A stretch of 8,805 nucleotides of DNA from Roseburia sp. CAG:303 (lineage in GTDB: Bacteria > Bacillota > Clostridia > Lachnospirales > Lachnospiraceae). The stretch is from assembly GCA_000437755.1 (NCBI GenBank), contig FR900102.1, positions 6,218-15,022 of the forward strand, read 5' to 3'. Both the position numbers and the translations under genes were made by a program. Each line of letters starts with the position of its first letter. Within the stretch, counting starts at the first letter, position 1. Positions 1 to 7,231 of the stretch are shown here, in pieces. The notes under the pieces are model-generated. The model was not told where the DNA came from, ran no database searches, and was given only the letters and a program-made list of their open reading frames with translations.

Positions 1-2785
1 TGAACCAGTAGTCATAACATTCCTGAGGTGTGTATTTTCTGTCCACCGACATGATGTGCTCCATGGTTTCATCCACATGCATCTCATAATATCCCTCTTC
101 TTCATTAATTCTGATAATCCAGAGTCCCAGGGCTGTTTCCCTCAGAATATTCTTGGTATTAAAATATATGACATGCATCTTATCCTTGTAATGATATATC
201 TTTTGGACAAATGCCTCATGTTCCCTGTAGTCTTCTGTATTATAGTCAATAAAGGAACGTTCAAATTCTTCTTGTCTGCATGGTTTTGAGAAAAGATATC
301 CCTGTATCAGATTTGGTGCAAGTCCTTCAAGTACGGTTAGTTCTTTTACATCTTCCACACCTTCACAGCAGATACGGATCGCATTGCTTTTTGCAAACTC
401 TATCATATTGCTGATCAGCCTGTAATTGTATGTGGCTTCTTCCACACCTTTTACAAAGAGCCTGTCTATCTTTATCTCATTGACATTAAGCTGCTTTAAA
501 TAACTCATGCTGGCATAACCGGTTCCAAAGTCATCGATGGATAATTCTATCCCAGCTTCTCTCCAACAGTTAAAAATCTCACTATAATACTGAAACTCCT
601 GAAGCTGTACAGATTCCGTAATTTCTATGGTAAGTGCATTTCCCGGCAGTCCCGTTTTTGCCAGTACATCAAGCACATCCTGGGCAACCTTGCGCTCTCT
701 TAACTGCACCGCAGAAAAATTTACACTGATACGGAATTCCGGCATCTGTTTCCTCCAATGTCTGCATTGCTGCAAGGCTGTTTCTAATACCCACATTCCT
801 ACCTGGTTAATCAGTTTTGATTTTTCCAACAGTGGTATAAATTCATTCGGATATACTTCTCCCTGTATTTCCGAATGATACCTCAGCAATGCTTCTGCAC
901 CATACAGATTGTAATTTCCGGTTTTAATCTGCGGCTGGTAGCAAAGGTAAAATCCCCTGCATCCATGTTCCACACTTTCCTGCATTTCTTCCAGAAACTG
1001 CTGTTCCTTTATCCTCTGTTCCAGGTCTTCCTGTGAAAAATATGTAATCATATGCATACCATTACTTTTTGCCTTTTCATATGTGATTTCCGCACAGTCA
1101 TACAAATTGTTTTCATCCCCGAACATCTGCTTCCGGTTCGGCACAATCCCCGCAGAAATCGTGCAGAATCCCATAAGTTTCTTATTCAGTTTCTCATATA
1201 TTTTCTGCACCTCTTCTCTGGAATCCACGTCAAGATACATGGCAAAACAATTATTTTCCACATGCCAGACATTGTTCAGGGTTACATAATCTTCAAAAAT
1301 ACGGGCACATTTTTTTATTGCTTCGTCCCCATAATTTCTTCCATGTCTGAGATTAATACTTCCCGGATTATCGATTCCGGCAAACATAAAATATCCCCTG
1401 TTTCTTTCCATGAAGTCCTTTTTCAAGTCCAGAAGCATTTTATTCTTGTTAAATAGTTTTGTTAATGGATGATACAAATATCTCAATGCAGTGTCTGATA
1501 CTCTTCCAATCATCACAAATGGCTTTCCTTTGTCATCATTGATTACTTTTCCCCTGCAATTGATCCATACGACATCTCCCTGCCTGTTTACCCAGCGGTA
1601 ATTCATGTCATGCACCATCTTTTTTCCTTCTACAATCAATCCCAGATCCTCGTGCAGCATCTTTAAATCAGCCTGATATACGACCGACTCTACTTCCTCC
1701 GCACTGCACATCGGCTTTCCTTTATCCTGAAGAGCATACTCCTTTTCCACTCCTCCAAAATACCAGAATTCATTCCTGTCGATACTCCACATATACAAAT
1801 AATCATCGGTTGATTTTGCCAGAATATTTAATACATTCAGATAATTTTTAATTCTTTCCTCACAATACACTGGAAACTGCTGTTTCATTCTGTACTTCAC
1901 ATTATACATCATCTCATCACTCCGATTGAACAGTTGTTCCATGGTTTCCTTTTCATTATCTCGAATGGCATATCCACAGGCAATTGACAGCGGCATGGCT
2001 CTCTCTGCATTTTTTTCTTCAATCAGACATTTTACTTTCTCAATTGCCACACGAATAGTCTTCTCTCTTCCTTTTCGGATCAATACACAGAATTCATCAC
2101 CGCCAATACGATAACATTTTCCCAGTTTCTCAAAGCCACGGCAGATACAGTCTGCAGCATCTGCAATAAATTTGTCCCCTGCCTTGTGTCCATATCTGTC
2201 ATTGCATAATTTCAGATTATTTACATCGGCCACGATACATGCTGCTTCCGGATTTTCTCCATAAGTCTGCATTTCCTTCGTAAATGCAGAACGGTTCCCT
2301 ATTCCGGTCAGTGCATCCTGATAAGCCGTCTTTTCCAGTTCCATAGATCCTATCTTCTGTTCCGTCAAATCGATAAAATAACTGATGGCAAGAATATCGC
2401 CGGTTTCCTCTTCCTCGTACATGATGATGCTCTGTTTAACATAGACTGCTTTTCCGGTCACGGCTTTTGCCCAGTAGGTATGACTGAGATGCTTTTCCCC
2501 TTTCCGGTAATGTTCCATCAGCTGATCCATATTCATAAACCGGAGATACCCTTCTCGCTCCTCTGCCGGCAATGCTTTCTCCCACATTTCCGTTACCTCT
2601 GTAAACCGTGCATTCTCAGGCAGCCCCATCGCATCATTGATACAATATTTCTGATTATTAATAATCTGATACATCTTTCCTTCAATCACATTTCTGGTCA
2701 GATTAATGCTGTAACACCCTCCTGTATCTGTTGAAAATGCCTGTTCAAATATCCTCAGTTTTTTTTCCAAAGTTTTATTTTCCAT
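1..2785 (-). CDS. PAS/GGDEF/PAS/GGDEF-like/EAL c-di-GMP signalling protein, C-terminus cut by window edge
   Basis: This gene makes a large soluble bifunctional c-di-GMP enzyme; 928 residues are visible with no stop before the left edge. The ATG at 2785 follows AAAGGA (2794-2799) with 8 nt spacing. Domains in order: a PAS-like segment (about 1-145); a first GGDEF domain (about 150-315) with an intact GGDEF signature at 228-232; a PAS_3-like domain (about 325-430, WVNRQGDVVWI); a second GGDEF-fold domain (about 437-590) whose signature is degraded to VENNC (509-513); an EAL domain (about 605-855); and the start of a further PAS-like segment. The EAL domain keeps E631 (EAL), N689, E724, D751/D752 (DDFGTGY), K772 and E808 (EGVE), so phosphodiesterase activity is expected. 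The first GGDEF should be catalytic, but the RxxD inhibitory site is replaced by EKLG (219-222). No membrane segment or signal peptide is seen. It is the last visible gene of the leftward cluster, 66 nt after the hydrolase. Confidence 0.93.
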   Translation of the reverse strand, partial: MENKTLEKKLRIFEQAFSTDTGGCYSINLTRNVIEGKMYQIINNQKYCINDAMGLPENARFTEVTEMWEKALPAEEREGYLRFMNMDQLMEHYRKGEKHLSHTYWAKAVTGKAVYVKQSIIMYEEEETGDILAISYFIDLTEQKIGSMELEKTAYQDALTGIGNRSAFTKEMQTYGENPEAACIVADVNNLKLCNDRYGHKAGDKFIADAADCICRGFEKLGKCYRIGGDEFCVLIRKGREKTIRVAIEKVKCLIEEKNAERAMPLSIACGYAIRDNEKETMEQLFNRSDEMMYNVKYRMKQQFPVYCEERIKNYLNVLNILAKSTDDYLYMWSIDRNEFWYFGGVEKEYALQDKGKPMCSAEEVESVVYQADLKMLHEDLGLIVEGKKMVHDMNYRWVNRQGDVVWINCRGKVINDDKGKPFVMIGRVSDTALRYLYHPLTKLFNKNKMLLDLKKDFMERNRGYFMFAGIDNPGSINLRHGRNYGDEAIKKCARIFEDYVTLNNVWHVENNCFAMYLDVDSREEVQKIYEKLNKKLMGFCTISAGIVPNRKQMFGDENNLYDCAEITYEKAKSNGMHMITYFSQEDLEQRIKEQQFLEEMQESVEHGCRGFYLCYQPQIKTGNYNLYGAEALLRYHSEIQGEVYPNEFIPLLEKSKLINQVGMWVLETALQQCRHWRKQMPEFRISVNFSAVQLRERKVAQDVLDVLAKTGLPGNALTIEITESVQLQEFQYYSEIFNCWREAGIELSIDDFGTGYASMSYLKQLNVNEIKIDRLFVKGVEEATYNYRLISNMIEFAKSNAIRICCEGVEDVKELTVLEGLAPNLIQGYLFSKPCRQEEFERSFIDYNTEDYREHEAFVQKIYHYKDKMHVIYFNTKNILRETALGLWIIRINEEEGYYEMHVDETMEHIMSVDRKYTPQECYDYWF

Positions 2786-2851
2786 TAAAATAATCCTTTC
2801 ATTGCCCTCTTATTGTTCTGTTCTTCCTCTTCCATTTTTCTATTTCTCATT

Positions 2852-3412
2852 CTATGCCGGTGAGCCGATATATTTTCGTGTCATTTCCATGACTTCTTGT
2901 AAAATCTCAATGTTTTTCATGGAATCTGCCATTTCCAGGGAATGATTTGCATCCTCATATAAGGAAATCGGTACTTCCTGTTCCCTGCTAAGCTGCTTCA
3001 CTTTATCGATATTACTCCATGAATCTTTTGTCCCGAGAAACGCGATGGCATTCTGCGGGGCAAAATCATAGGTCTGCTCCAATGGTGTATACAATATCTG
3101 TCTGCAGTCCACACCATGTTTTTGGGCATAGGCACTGGCTATTACCGTTCCGATGCTTTTGGATATAAATAAAATGTCCTCATATTCTTTCCAGTCAATA
3201 TCGGCTAACAGAATCTCCGCCTGCCGATACAAATCTTCAAATGCTTCCTGCATTTTCTCCGCATTTCCCTTGATATTTCCACCGCCGAATCGGTATGTTA
3301 CATTCCTGTACTGTGTGTAACCATATTCACATGCGAGTTCCCTGCTGTAATACAGCAGCGGCTTATCACAATGATACCCGATTCCCGGAAAAAGAACTGC
3401 TAATTTCTTCAC
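2852..3412 (-). CDS. small alpha/beta-hydrolase-fold protein
   Basis: A 186-residue single-domain protein with the look of a compact alpha/beta hydrolase. It has an N-terminal beta strand (KLAVLFPGIGYH), a nucleophile elbow in LFISKSIGT with probable catalytic Ser86 in an S-x-S-x-G version of G-x-S-x-G, an acid candidate Asp130 in FLGTKD, and a C-terminal His157 in DANHSLE. No signal peptide or membrane segment is seen, so it should be cytoplasmic. I place the start at the GTG at 3412, because AAAGGAAG (3421-3428) lies 8 nt upstream and the protein then begins MKKLAVLFPG. A GTG at 3445 would add 11 residues but has no comparable ribosome site and would begin 3 nt after the upstream stop. It lies between the soluble MCP and the c-di-GMP enzyme. 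The substrate is unknown: ester, thioester and acyl-peptide are all possible, and a non-catalytic role is not excluded. Confidence 0.85.
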   Translation of the reverse strand: MKKLAVLFPGIGYHCDKPLLYYSRELACEYGYTQYRNVTYRFGGGNIKGNAEKMQEAFEDLYRQAEILLADIDWKEYEDILFISKSIGTVIASAYAQKHGVDCRQILYTPLEQTYDFAPQNAIAFLGTKDSWSNIDKVKQLSREQEVPISLYEDANHSLEMADSMKNIEILQEVMEMTRKYIGSPA

Positions 3413-3448
3413 CTTTTTATCTTCCTTTACTGTTTGTTCCGGCACTGC

Positions 3449-4393
3449 CTAAAATGTTTTTTTTAAATCTTCTGCCATTGGTTCTACCTGGCAGAGAAGA
3501 TTATCCATATTTTCAAACAGTGAACTCTTCATTGTTCCAAGCTTATTTGCCTGTTCAATATGTTCCAGCACATCATGAAACTGTTGTTCTTCCAGTTCAA
3601 ACGAATGTTTTACTTCTTCCAGTTTTTGTTCCGATATATTTACTTTTTCACGAATCTGACCTTCAACGGATTCTGCACCTTCTGCTGCTTCCGTAATCCG
3701 GTCAAATATGGCATAGGTATGTTCTACATTACCCAGACTTCTTCCCAGTACATTCTGAGATTCCTCGATACTTGAACTTAACTTTCCAGTATTACTTTCT
3801 ATCGCTTTAACACTATCATTTACCGTAATAATTAATGCTTTAATTTCATCAGCTAACTTTTTTACCTCATCCGCAACTACCGCAAATCCTTTTCCCTGCT
3901 CTCCCGCTCTTGCTGCCTCAATCGAAGCATTTAATGCCAGCATATTGGTCTGGTTCGCAACACTGATGATCTGTGACATACAATCCTGAATCTGTCTTAC
4001 GGACACTTCAAAGTTTGAAAACATACTTTGAATCTCATCAAAACTATCCCGTATCTCCATCGAACCATCTCTTAACGTATTTACCTGATTTTGGGCATTT
4101 TCCACAGAAGCAGCAATTTCTCCCTTTACATCCTGAAATCTTCCAGCAGCCTCTCCGACCGTTCCGAAAATTTCCTGAAAGGCTCTCATATGCTCCCGCA
4201 ATTCCTGATTTTCTTCTATCACAATATCAAATGCCTTCTGTATCTTCTGCAGTTCGTCCAGGGATTCTACCTCATTGACCACCAGTTTCCTTTGGTAGCC
4301 TCTCAGACTGTCCGCTACATGAACAAACGGATGCACATCCGGTGCTTCTTTTTCTATTACTTCTGTATTTTCCTTTTTTCTGCTGCCAAACAT
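3449..4393 (-). CDS. soluble cytoplasmic methyl-accepting chemotaxis protein
   Basis: A 314-residue chemoreceptor signalling protein with no transmembrane helix and no HAMP domain. The signature hairpin tip spans about 131-172 (VANQTNMLALNASIEAARAG, then the GKGFAVVADEVKKLA stretch), the region that in this family binds CheA and CheW. Long amphipathic coiled-coil stretches flank it, with Gln/Glu pairs as possible methylation sites. The first 60 residues are charged and helical with no sensor domain I recognise, so ligand input probably comes from a partner. The start is the ATG at 4393, preceded by GGAGG (4401-4405) with 7 nt spacing; an in-frame ATG at 4423 lies inside the upstream gene and has no such site. 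The gene begins 13 nt after the FIST stop codon, so the two are almost certainly co-transcribed. Expected role: a cytosolic receptor passing FIST-sensed information to the chemotaxis kinase, though no che genes are in the window. Confidence 0.94.
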   Translation of the reverse strand: MFGSRKKENTEVIEKEAPDVHPFVHVADSLRGYQRKLVVNEVESLDELQKIQKAFDIVIEENQELREHMRAFQEIFGTVGEAAGRFQDVKGEIAASVENAQNQVNTLRDGSMEIRDSFDEIQSMFSNFEVSVRQIQDCMSQIISVANQTNMLALNASIEAARAGEQGKGFAVVADEVKKLADEIKALIITVNDSVKAIESNTGKLSSSIEESQNVLGRSLGNVEHTYAIFDRITEAAEGAESVEGQIREKVNISEQKLEEVKHSFELEEQQFHDVLEHIEQANKLGTMKSSLFENMDNLLCQVEPMAEDLKKTF

Positions 4394-4406
4394 AGCTCCA
4401 CCTCCA

Positions 4407-5462
4407 TTATTCAAATACAACACAGCTCATAGTCTGATTTACAAACTGTGCATTATAATGCTCACCATAACCTACAATACCGGTATGAATTCCTAATGCT
4501 CCCATGCTCTGCAGATATTTATCAAAATAATCGTCTTTCTGGAAATGCTGATAACGGAAGAGACAATTAATAGAGAAAATACCACTCACTTTTAAAAAGT
4601 CGTGCTGTATTTTCTGCAGTGTTTCCTCAACCACATCCCTGTAATCTTTCTGCTGCAATAAGGTCAGAACATCCGTATCATTCACCTGCCGGAAACATGC
4701 CAGTGCATTTCCCACAACTTCTTTAATCGAAATAATATAGATATCATCCCCATTCATCTTCCCCAACGGATTTTTAAATGTCTGGTTTACAACATCTTTT
4801 TCAGATATATTCAAAATATCTGTGTATACCTGCTTTGCCGGCTTTCCATTTAATTCCCCGATGATGTATTTGCTCTTGTCCGTCTTTGAAGCAACAAACC
4901 GGTAACCTTCCATTGGAACATAGATGTTTTCCTTATATACTTTGATTTTTCCGCCCAGATTTTTTACCAGTGCATAAACATCTGCATCTTCATAGATTTT
5001 TCCATTCACGGACACTTTTCCGTCCGCTCCTGTACCTCCGGTCAGTGAAATATGCTTTTTCTCAAATACACTATAGATTGTGGTCAACACACACGCATCA
5101 TTTCCCGTACAGAAATCAATGCATACCGTGTCTTTGCTGTCAGCCCGGATTGACGCCACATCTTTCTCCAGTCTTCCAATGTATTTTACCGGCATGGTAG
5201 ATACATGTTCTATTACATTGGTTACTGCTTCAACCTGTTCTGTTAATGCCGTAACACTTACCCCGTTTTCCACCATTTTATCACCATAACTCATGGCAAT
5301 GCAACCAATACTCGGTACCTGCGGATAAAGTTCTTCCAGTTCTTTTACATGTTGTTCAAACTGTCCCGGATTCGATGCCAGAATCAGCAATTTCGGATTC
5401 CGGATATTTTTCACAGCCTCTGCAAGATTTCCATTCTGACTCATTCCATATAACTGTTTCAT
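4407..5462 (-). CDS. FIST-domain (FIST_N + FIST_C) intracellular sensor protein
   Basis: A 351-residue stand-alone FIST protein. The N-terminal FIST half spans about 20-205, with alternating beta strands (KLLILASNP, VPSIGCIAMSYG) and the typical glycine-rich turn TGGTGADGKVSVNGK (141-155) followed by DADVYALVKN. The FIST_C half spans about 210-350 and ends in the characteristic HTGIVGYGEHY...NQTMSCVVF pattern. FIST modules are known as presumed small-ligand sensors, proposed to bind amino acids or related metabolites, and are often fused to or encoded next to MCP, kinase and GGDEF output domains. Here the sensor is alone, with a soluble MCP 13 nt downstream, so a split receptor is likely. No signal peptide or membrane segment is present. 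The start is well supported: AGGAGG (5471-5476) sits 8 nt before the ATG. It is the first intact gene of the cluster. The ligand cannot be read from the sequence. Confidence 0.93.
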   Translation of the reverse strand: MKQLYGMSQNGNLAEAVKNIRNPKLLILASNPGQFEQHVKELEELYPQVPSIGCIAMSYGDKMVENGVSVTALTEQVEAVTNVIEHVSTMPVKYIGRLEKDVASIRADSKDTVCIDFCTGNDACVLTTIYSVFEKKHISLTGGTGADGKVSVNGKIYEDADVYALVKNLGGKIKVYKENIYVPMEGYRFVASKTDKSKYIIGELNGKPAKQVYTDILNISEKDVVNQTFKNPLGKMNGDDIYIISIKEVVGNALACFRQVNDTDVLTLLQQKDYRDVVEETLQKIQHDFLKVSGIFSINCLFRYQHFQKDDYFDKYLQSMGALGIHTGIVGYGEHYNAQFVNQTMSCVVFE

Positions 5463-5493
5463 CTCTTCTTCCTCCTGAATACATTTATCTGTC

Positions 5494-5604
5494 TTATAAC
5501 CCGCTATATTTATCGTCTAAATCGAATTTATTTACCAATGCTTCCAGTGCCATTGCCTGTGCCGCCAGTTCCTCTGATGTTGCGGATGCTTCTTCATAAA
5601 CCAT
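5494..5604 (-). pseudogene. relic or mini-ORF matching the C-terminal tail of a chemoreceptor
   Basis: A 36-codon leftward reading frame encodes a peptide beginning MVYEEASATSEELAAQAMAL and ending DLDDKYSGL. The EEASATSEELAAQA...LEALVNKF pattern is the usual extreme C-terminus of full-length methyl-accepting chemotaxis proteins, after the hairpin and methylation helices. A TAA lies in frame 5 codons upstream of the ATG (the intervening codons include a GTG), so no longer MCP frame remains. AAGGAG (5608-5613) precedes the ATG at only 3 nt, closer than ideal. The frame ends 31 nt before the FIST start. The simplest reading is the leftover 3' end of a deleted MCP gene that once preceded the FIST gene. 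A translated micro-protein cannot be excluded. Its tail sequence differs from that of the intact MCP downstream, so it is not a fragment of that gene. Confidence 0.6.
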
Positions 5605-5616
5605 CTTCTCCTTCAC

Positions 5617-5646
5617 ATTTTATATCTTACAGTATAACACTTTCAA
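5617..5646 (-). promoter_or_regulatory. candidate promoter for the FIST-MCP-hydrolase-GGDEF/EAL operon
   Basis: Read leftward, a TTGAAA -35 box (5641-5646) is separated by 16 nt from a TATAAA(AT) -10 box (5617-5624). Transcription would begin near 5612, inside or just after the ribosome site of the 36-codon relic, so its transcript would serve the FIST gene better than the relic. A second, weaker possibility lies upstream: TTGAAA at 5709-5714, 17 nt before TAAATA (5686-5691). This is by eye; no start site is measured. Confidence 0.5.
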
Positions 5647-5702
5647 ATTCAGCTATCAAGTATTACCTTTTCATTCATACCACAATATTTATCAGTATAA
5701 CA
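5630..5702. repeat. pair of 10-bp direct repeats CAGTATAACA between divergent promoters
   Basis: CAGTATAACA occurs exactly at 5630-5639 and 5693-5702, 63 bp apart start to start, close to six helical turns. Read leftward, each copy (TGTTATACTG) lies a few bases after a TTGAAA hexamer (5641-5646 and 5709-5714). A looser rightward copy, TGTTATGCTA, lies at 5765-5774 just after the permease -10 box. The arrangement could be an operator pair or a duplicated promoter block. In a 195-bp AT-rich spacer, chance is possible. Confidence 0.4.
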
Positions 5703-5731
5703 GGATTTTTTCAAGGACAGTAATTCACTTA

Positions 5732-5759
5732 TTGCCAAGTTTTCTTATTATGCTATAAT
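5732..5759 (+). promoter_or_regulatory. extended -10 promoter of the purine permease gene
   Basis: TTGCCA (5732-5737) is followed after 16 nt by TATAAT (5754-5759), which is preceded by TGC to form an extended -10 (TGCTATAAT). The start would fall near 5766, leaving a leader of only about 34 nt. There is no room for a purine riboswitch, and none is visible. It also places the alternative GTG start at 5764 outside the message. Confidence 0.75.
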
Positions 5760-5799
5760 AGATGTGTTATGCTATTTTTTAGAAAGGATTATTTTTAAC

Positions 5800-7164
5800 A
5801 TGTTAGAAAAAGTTTTTAAACTAACGGAACATCATACCGATGTAAAAACAGAAATTACCGCCGGTATTACTACGTTTATGACCATGGCATATATTCTTGC
5901 CGTCAATCCGAGTATACTTGGCAGTACCGGCATGGACAGCAATGCCGTATTGATTGCAACCTGTATTGCATCTTTTATCGGAACACTGTGCATGGCTTTT
6001 ATGGCAAATCTGCCATTCGCACTGTCTGCCGGTATGGGATTAAATGCCTACATGGCTTACACGGTTGTGCAGGGTATGGGATTATCCTGGCAGATTGCAT
6101 TGTTTGCCGTATTTGTGGAAGGTATCGTATTCATTATCATGTCACTGACAAATGTCCGTGAAGCTATCTTTAATGCAATCCCACTCACCTTAAAGAAAGG
6201 GGTTTCTGTCGGTATCGGTTTATTTATCGCATTTATCGGTCTGCAGAATGCCGGACTCAGTGTAGATGCTTCTACTCTGGTAACGATTACCAGCTTTACA
6301 GAAGATTTCCATACGAAAGGAATCTGTGCATTGCTCGCCGTCATCGGACTTCTTATTACCGCCATTTTCCATATTAAAAAAGTAAAAGGCGGCATTTTAT
6401 ACGGCATCCTGATTACATGGGGACTCGGTATTATATGTGAACTGACCGGCATCTACACTCCGGATGCGGAACTTGGTACTTACAGCCTGTTACCTGCCGG
6501 CATTATCAGTACCGATTTCTCTGCACTTGGCAAAACGTTCGGCCAGTGTTTCAAAATCGACTTTCATGCCGTGGGCATCTTCAATTTTATCGTTATTGTA
6601 TTTTCTTTCCTGTTTGTAGATTTATTTGATACATTAGGAACATTAATTGGTGTCAGCACAAAGGCAAATATGCTGGATGAAAACGGAAAACTTCCAAATA
6701 TCAAACCGGCATTATTATCCGATGCCATCGCAACCTCTGCAGGTGCAATCCTCGGAACTTCTACCACAACTACTTTCGTGGAATCCTCTTCCGGTGTTGC
6801 TGTCGGCGGACGTACCGGGCTTACCGCATGTACCACAGGTGTTTTATTCCTGCTTGCTACCTTGTTCTCCCCGTTATTTACTTCCATTCCGTCTTTTGCA
6901 ACCGCTCCTGCATTAATCTTCGTCGGATTCTTAATGTTTGAAACGGTTACAGACCTCACCTTCGATGGCGAGAGTCTTGCCGATACAATTCCGGCATATC
7001 TCTGCATCATTGCCATGCCGCTGTTTTACAGTATCTCAGAAGGCATCTGTCTTGGAGTTATCTCCTATGTCATTCTTCAGGCATGCACCGGAAATGCCAA
7101 AAAAATCAATCCTCTGATGTATGTTCTGGCAGTCTTATTTATTATGAAATATATTTTCTTATAA
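5800..7164 (+). CDS. AzgA/PbuG-type purine (adenine/guanine/hypoxanthine) permease
   Basis: A 454-residue polytopic membrane protein of the NCS2 family, AzgA/PbuG branch, expected to import a purine base by proton symport. The start FKLTEHHTDVKTEITAGITT, with MAYILAVNPSIL just after it, is typical of that branch, as are ALSAGMGLNAYMAYTVV (74-90), the FVDLFDTLGT helix with Asp274/Asp277, and TTTTFVESSSGVAVGGRTGL (322-341) with Glu328. About 12-14 hydrophobic helices cover the whole length, and the size is normal. The start is the ATG at 5800, preceded by AGAAAGGA (5781-5788); the in-frame GTG at 5764 has no ribosome site and lies at or before the predicted transcription start. It is a single-gene rightward unit between a divergent signalling operon and the convergent upp relic, and ends at a hairpin terminator. 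Which purine it carries cannot be decided here. The motifs are not those of the uracil/xanthine branch. Confidence 0.95.
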   Translation: MLEKVFKLTEHHTDVKTEITAGITTFMTMAYILAVNPSILGSTGMDSNAVLIATCIASFIGTLCMAFMANLPFALSAGMGLNAYMAYTVVQGMGLSWQIALFAVFVEGIVFIIMSLTNVREAIFNAIPLTLKKGVSVGIGLFIAFIGLQNAGLSVDASTLVTITSFTEDFHTKGICALLAVIGLLITAIFHIKKVKGGILYGILITWGLGIICELTGIYTPDAELGTYSLLPAGIISTDFSALGKTFGQCFKIDFHAVGIFNFIVIVFSFLFVDLFDTLGTLIGVSTKANMLDENGKLPNIKPALLSDAIATSAGAILGTSTTTTFVESSSGVAVGGRTGLTACTTGVLFLLATLFSPLFTSIPSFATAPALIFVGFLMFETVTDLTFDGESLADTIPAYLCIIAMPLFYSISEGICLGVISYVILQACTGNAKKINPLMYVLAVLFIMKYIFL

Positions 7165-7179
7165 AATCCTTTTGATCCG

Positions 7180-7211
7180 AAAAAGCCGATACACAATGTA
7201 CCGGCTTTTTT
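7180..7211. terminator. bidirectional intrinsic terminator between permease and upp relic
   Basis: AAAAAGCCG (7180-7188) pairs with CGGCTTTTT (7202-7210). The stem continues through one A-C mismatch into TACA/TGTA (7190-7193 with 7197-7200) around a CAA loop. Six Ts (7206-7211) follow on the plus strand, and the A-run gives a T-run on the minus strand. It starts 15 nt after the permease stop and lies about 20 nt past the stop of the convergent upp relic, so it can end both transcripts. Confidence 0.9.
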
Positions 7212-7231
7212 GCATCTTCTGTTCTTCTGTT

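Noticed and set aside
627..2734. Several plus-strand open frames across the left 2.7 kb
   Set aside because: All are opposite the continuous PAS/GGDEF/EAL frame, which has intact catalytic motifs; none shows recognisable protein features.
4393..4423. Upstream ATG (4423) as MCP start
   Set aside because: It lies inside the FIST coding end, while GGAGG at 4401-4405 clearly serves the ATG at 4393.
5605..5799. Purine riboswitch upstream of the permease
   Set aside because: The predicted start leaves only about 34 nt of leader, and no conserved purine-aptamer core or three-way junction pattern was found in the spacer.
5764..5799. GTG at 5764 as the permease start
   Set aside because: It has no ribosome site, lies at or before the predicted transcription start, and adds a 12-residue extension not typical of the family; the ATG at 5800 has AGAAAGGA upstream.
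6057..7016. Long minus-strand open frames opposite the permease
   Set aside because: They are antisense shadows of a membrane-protein gene with clear family motifs; composition is low in complexity and no ribosome sites support them.
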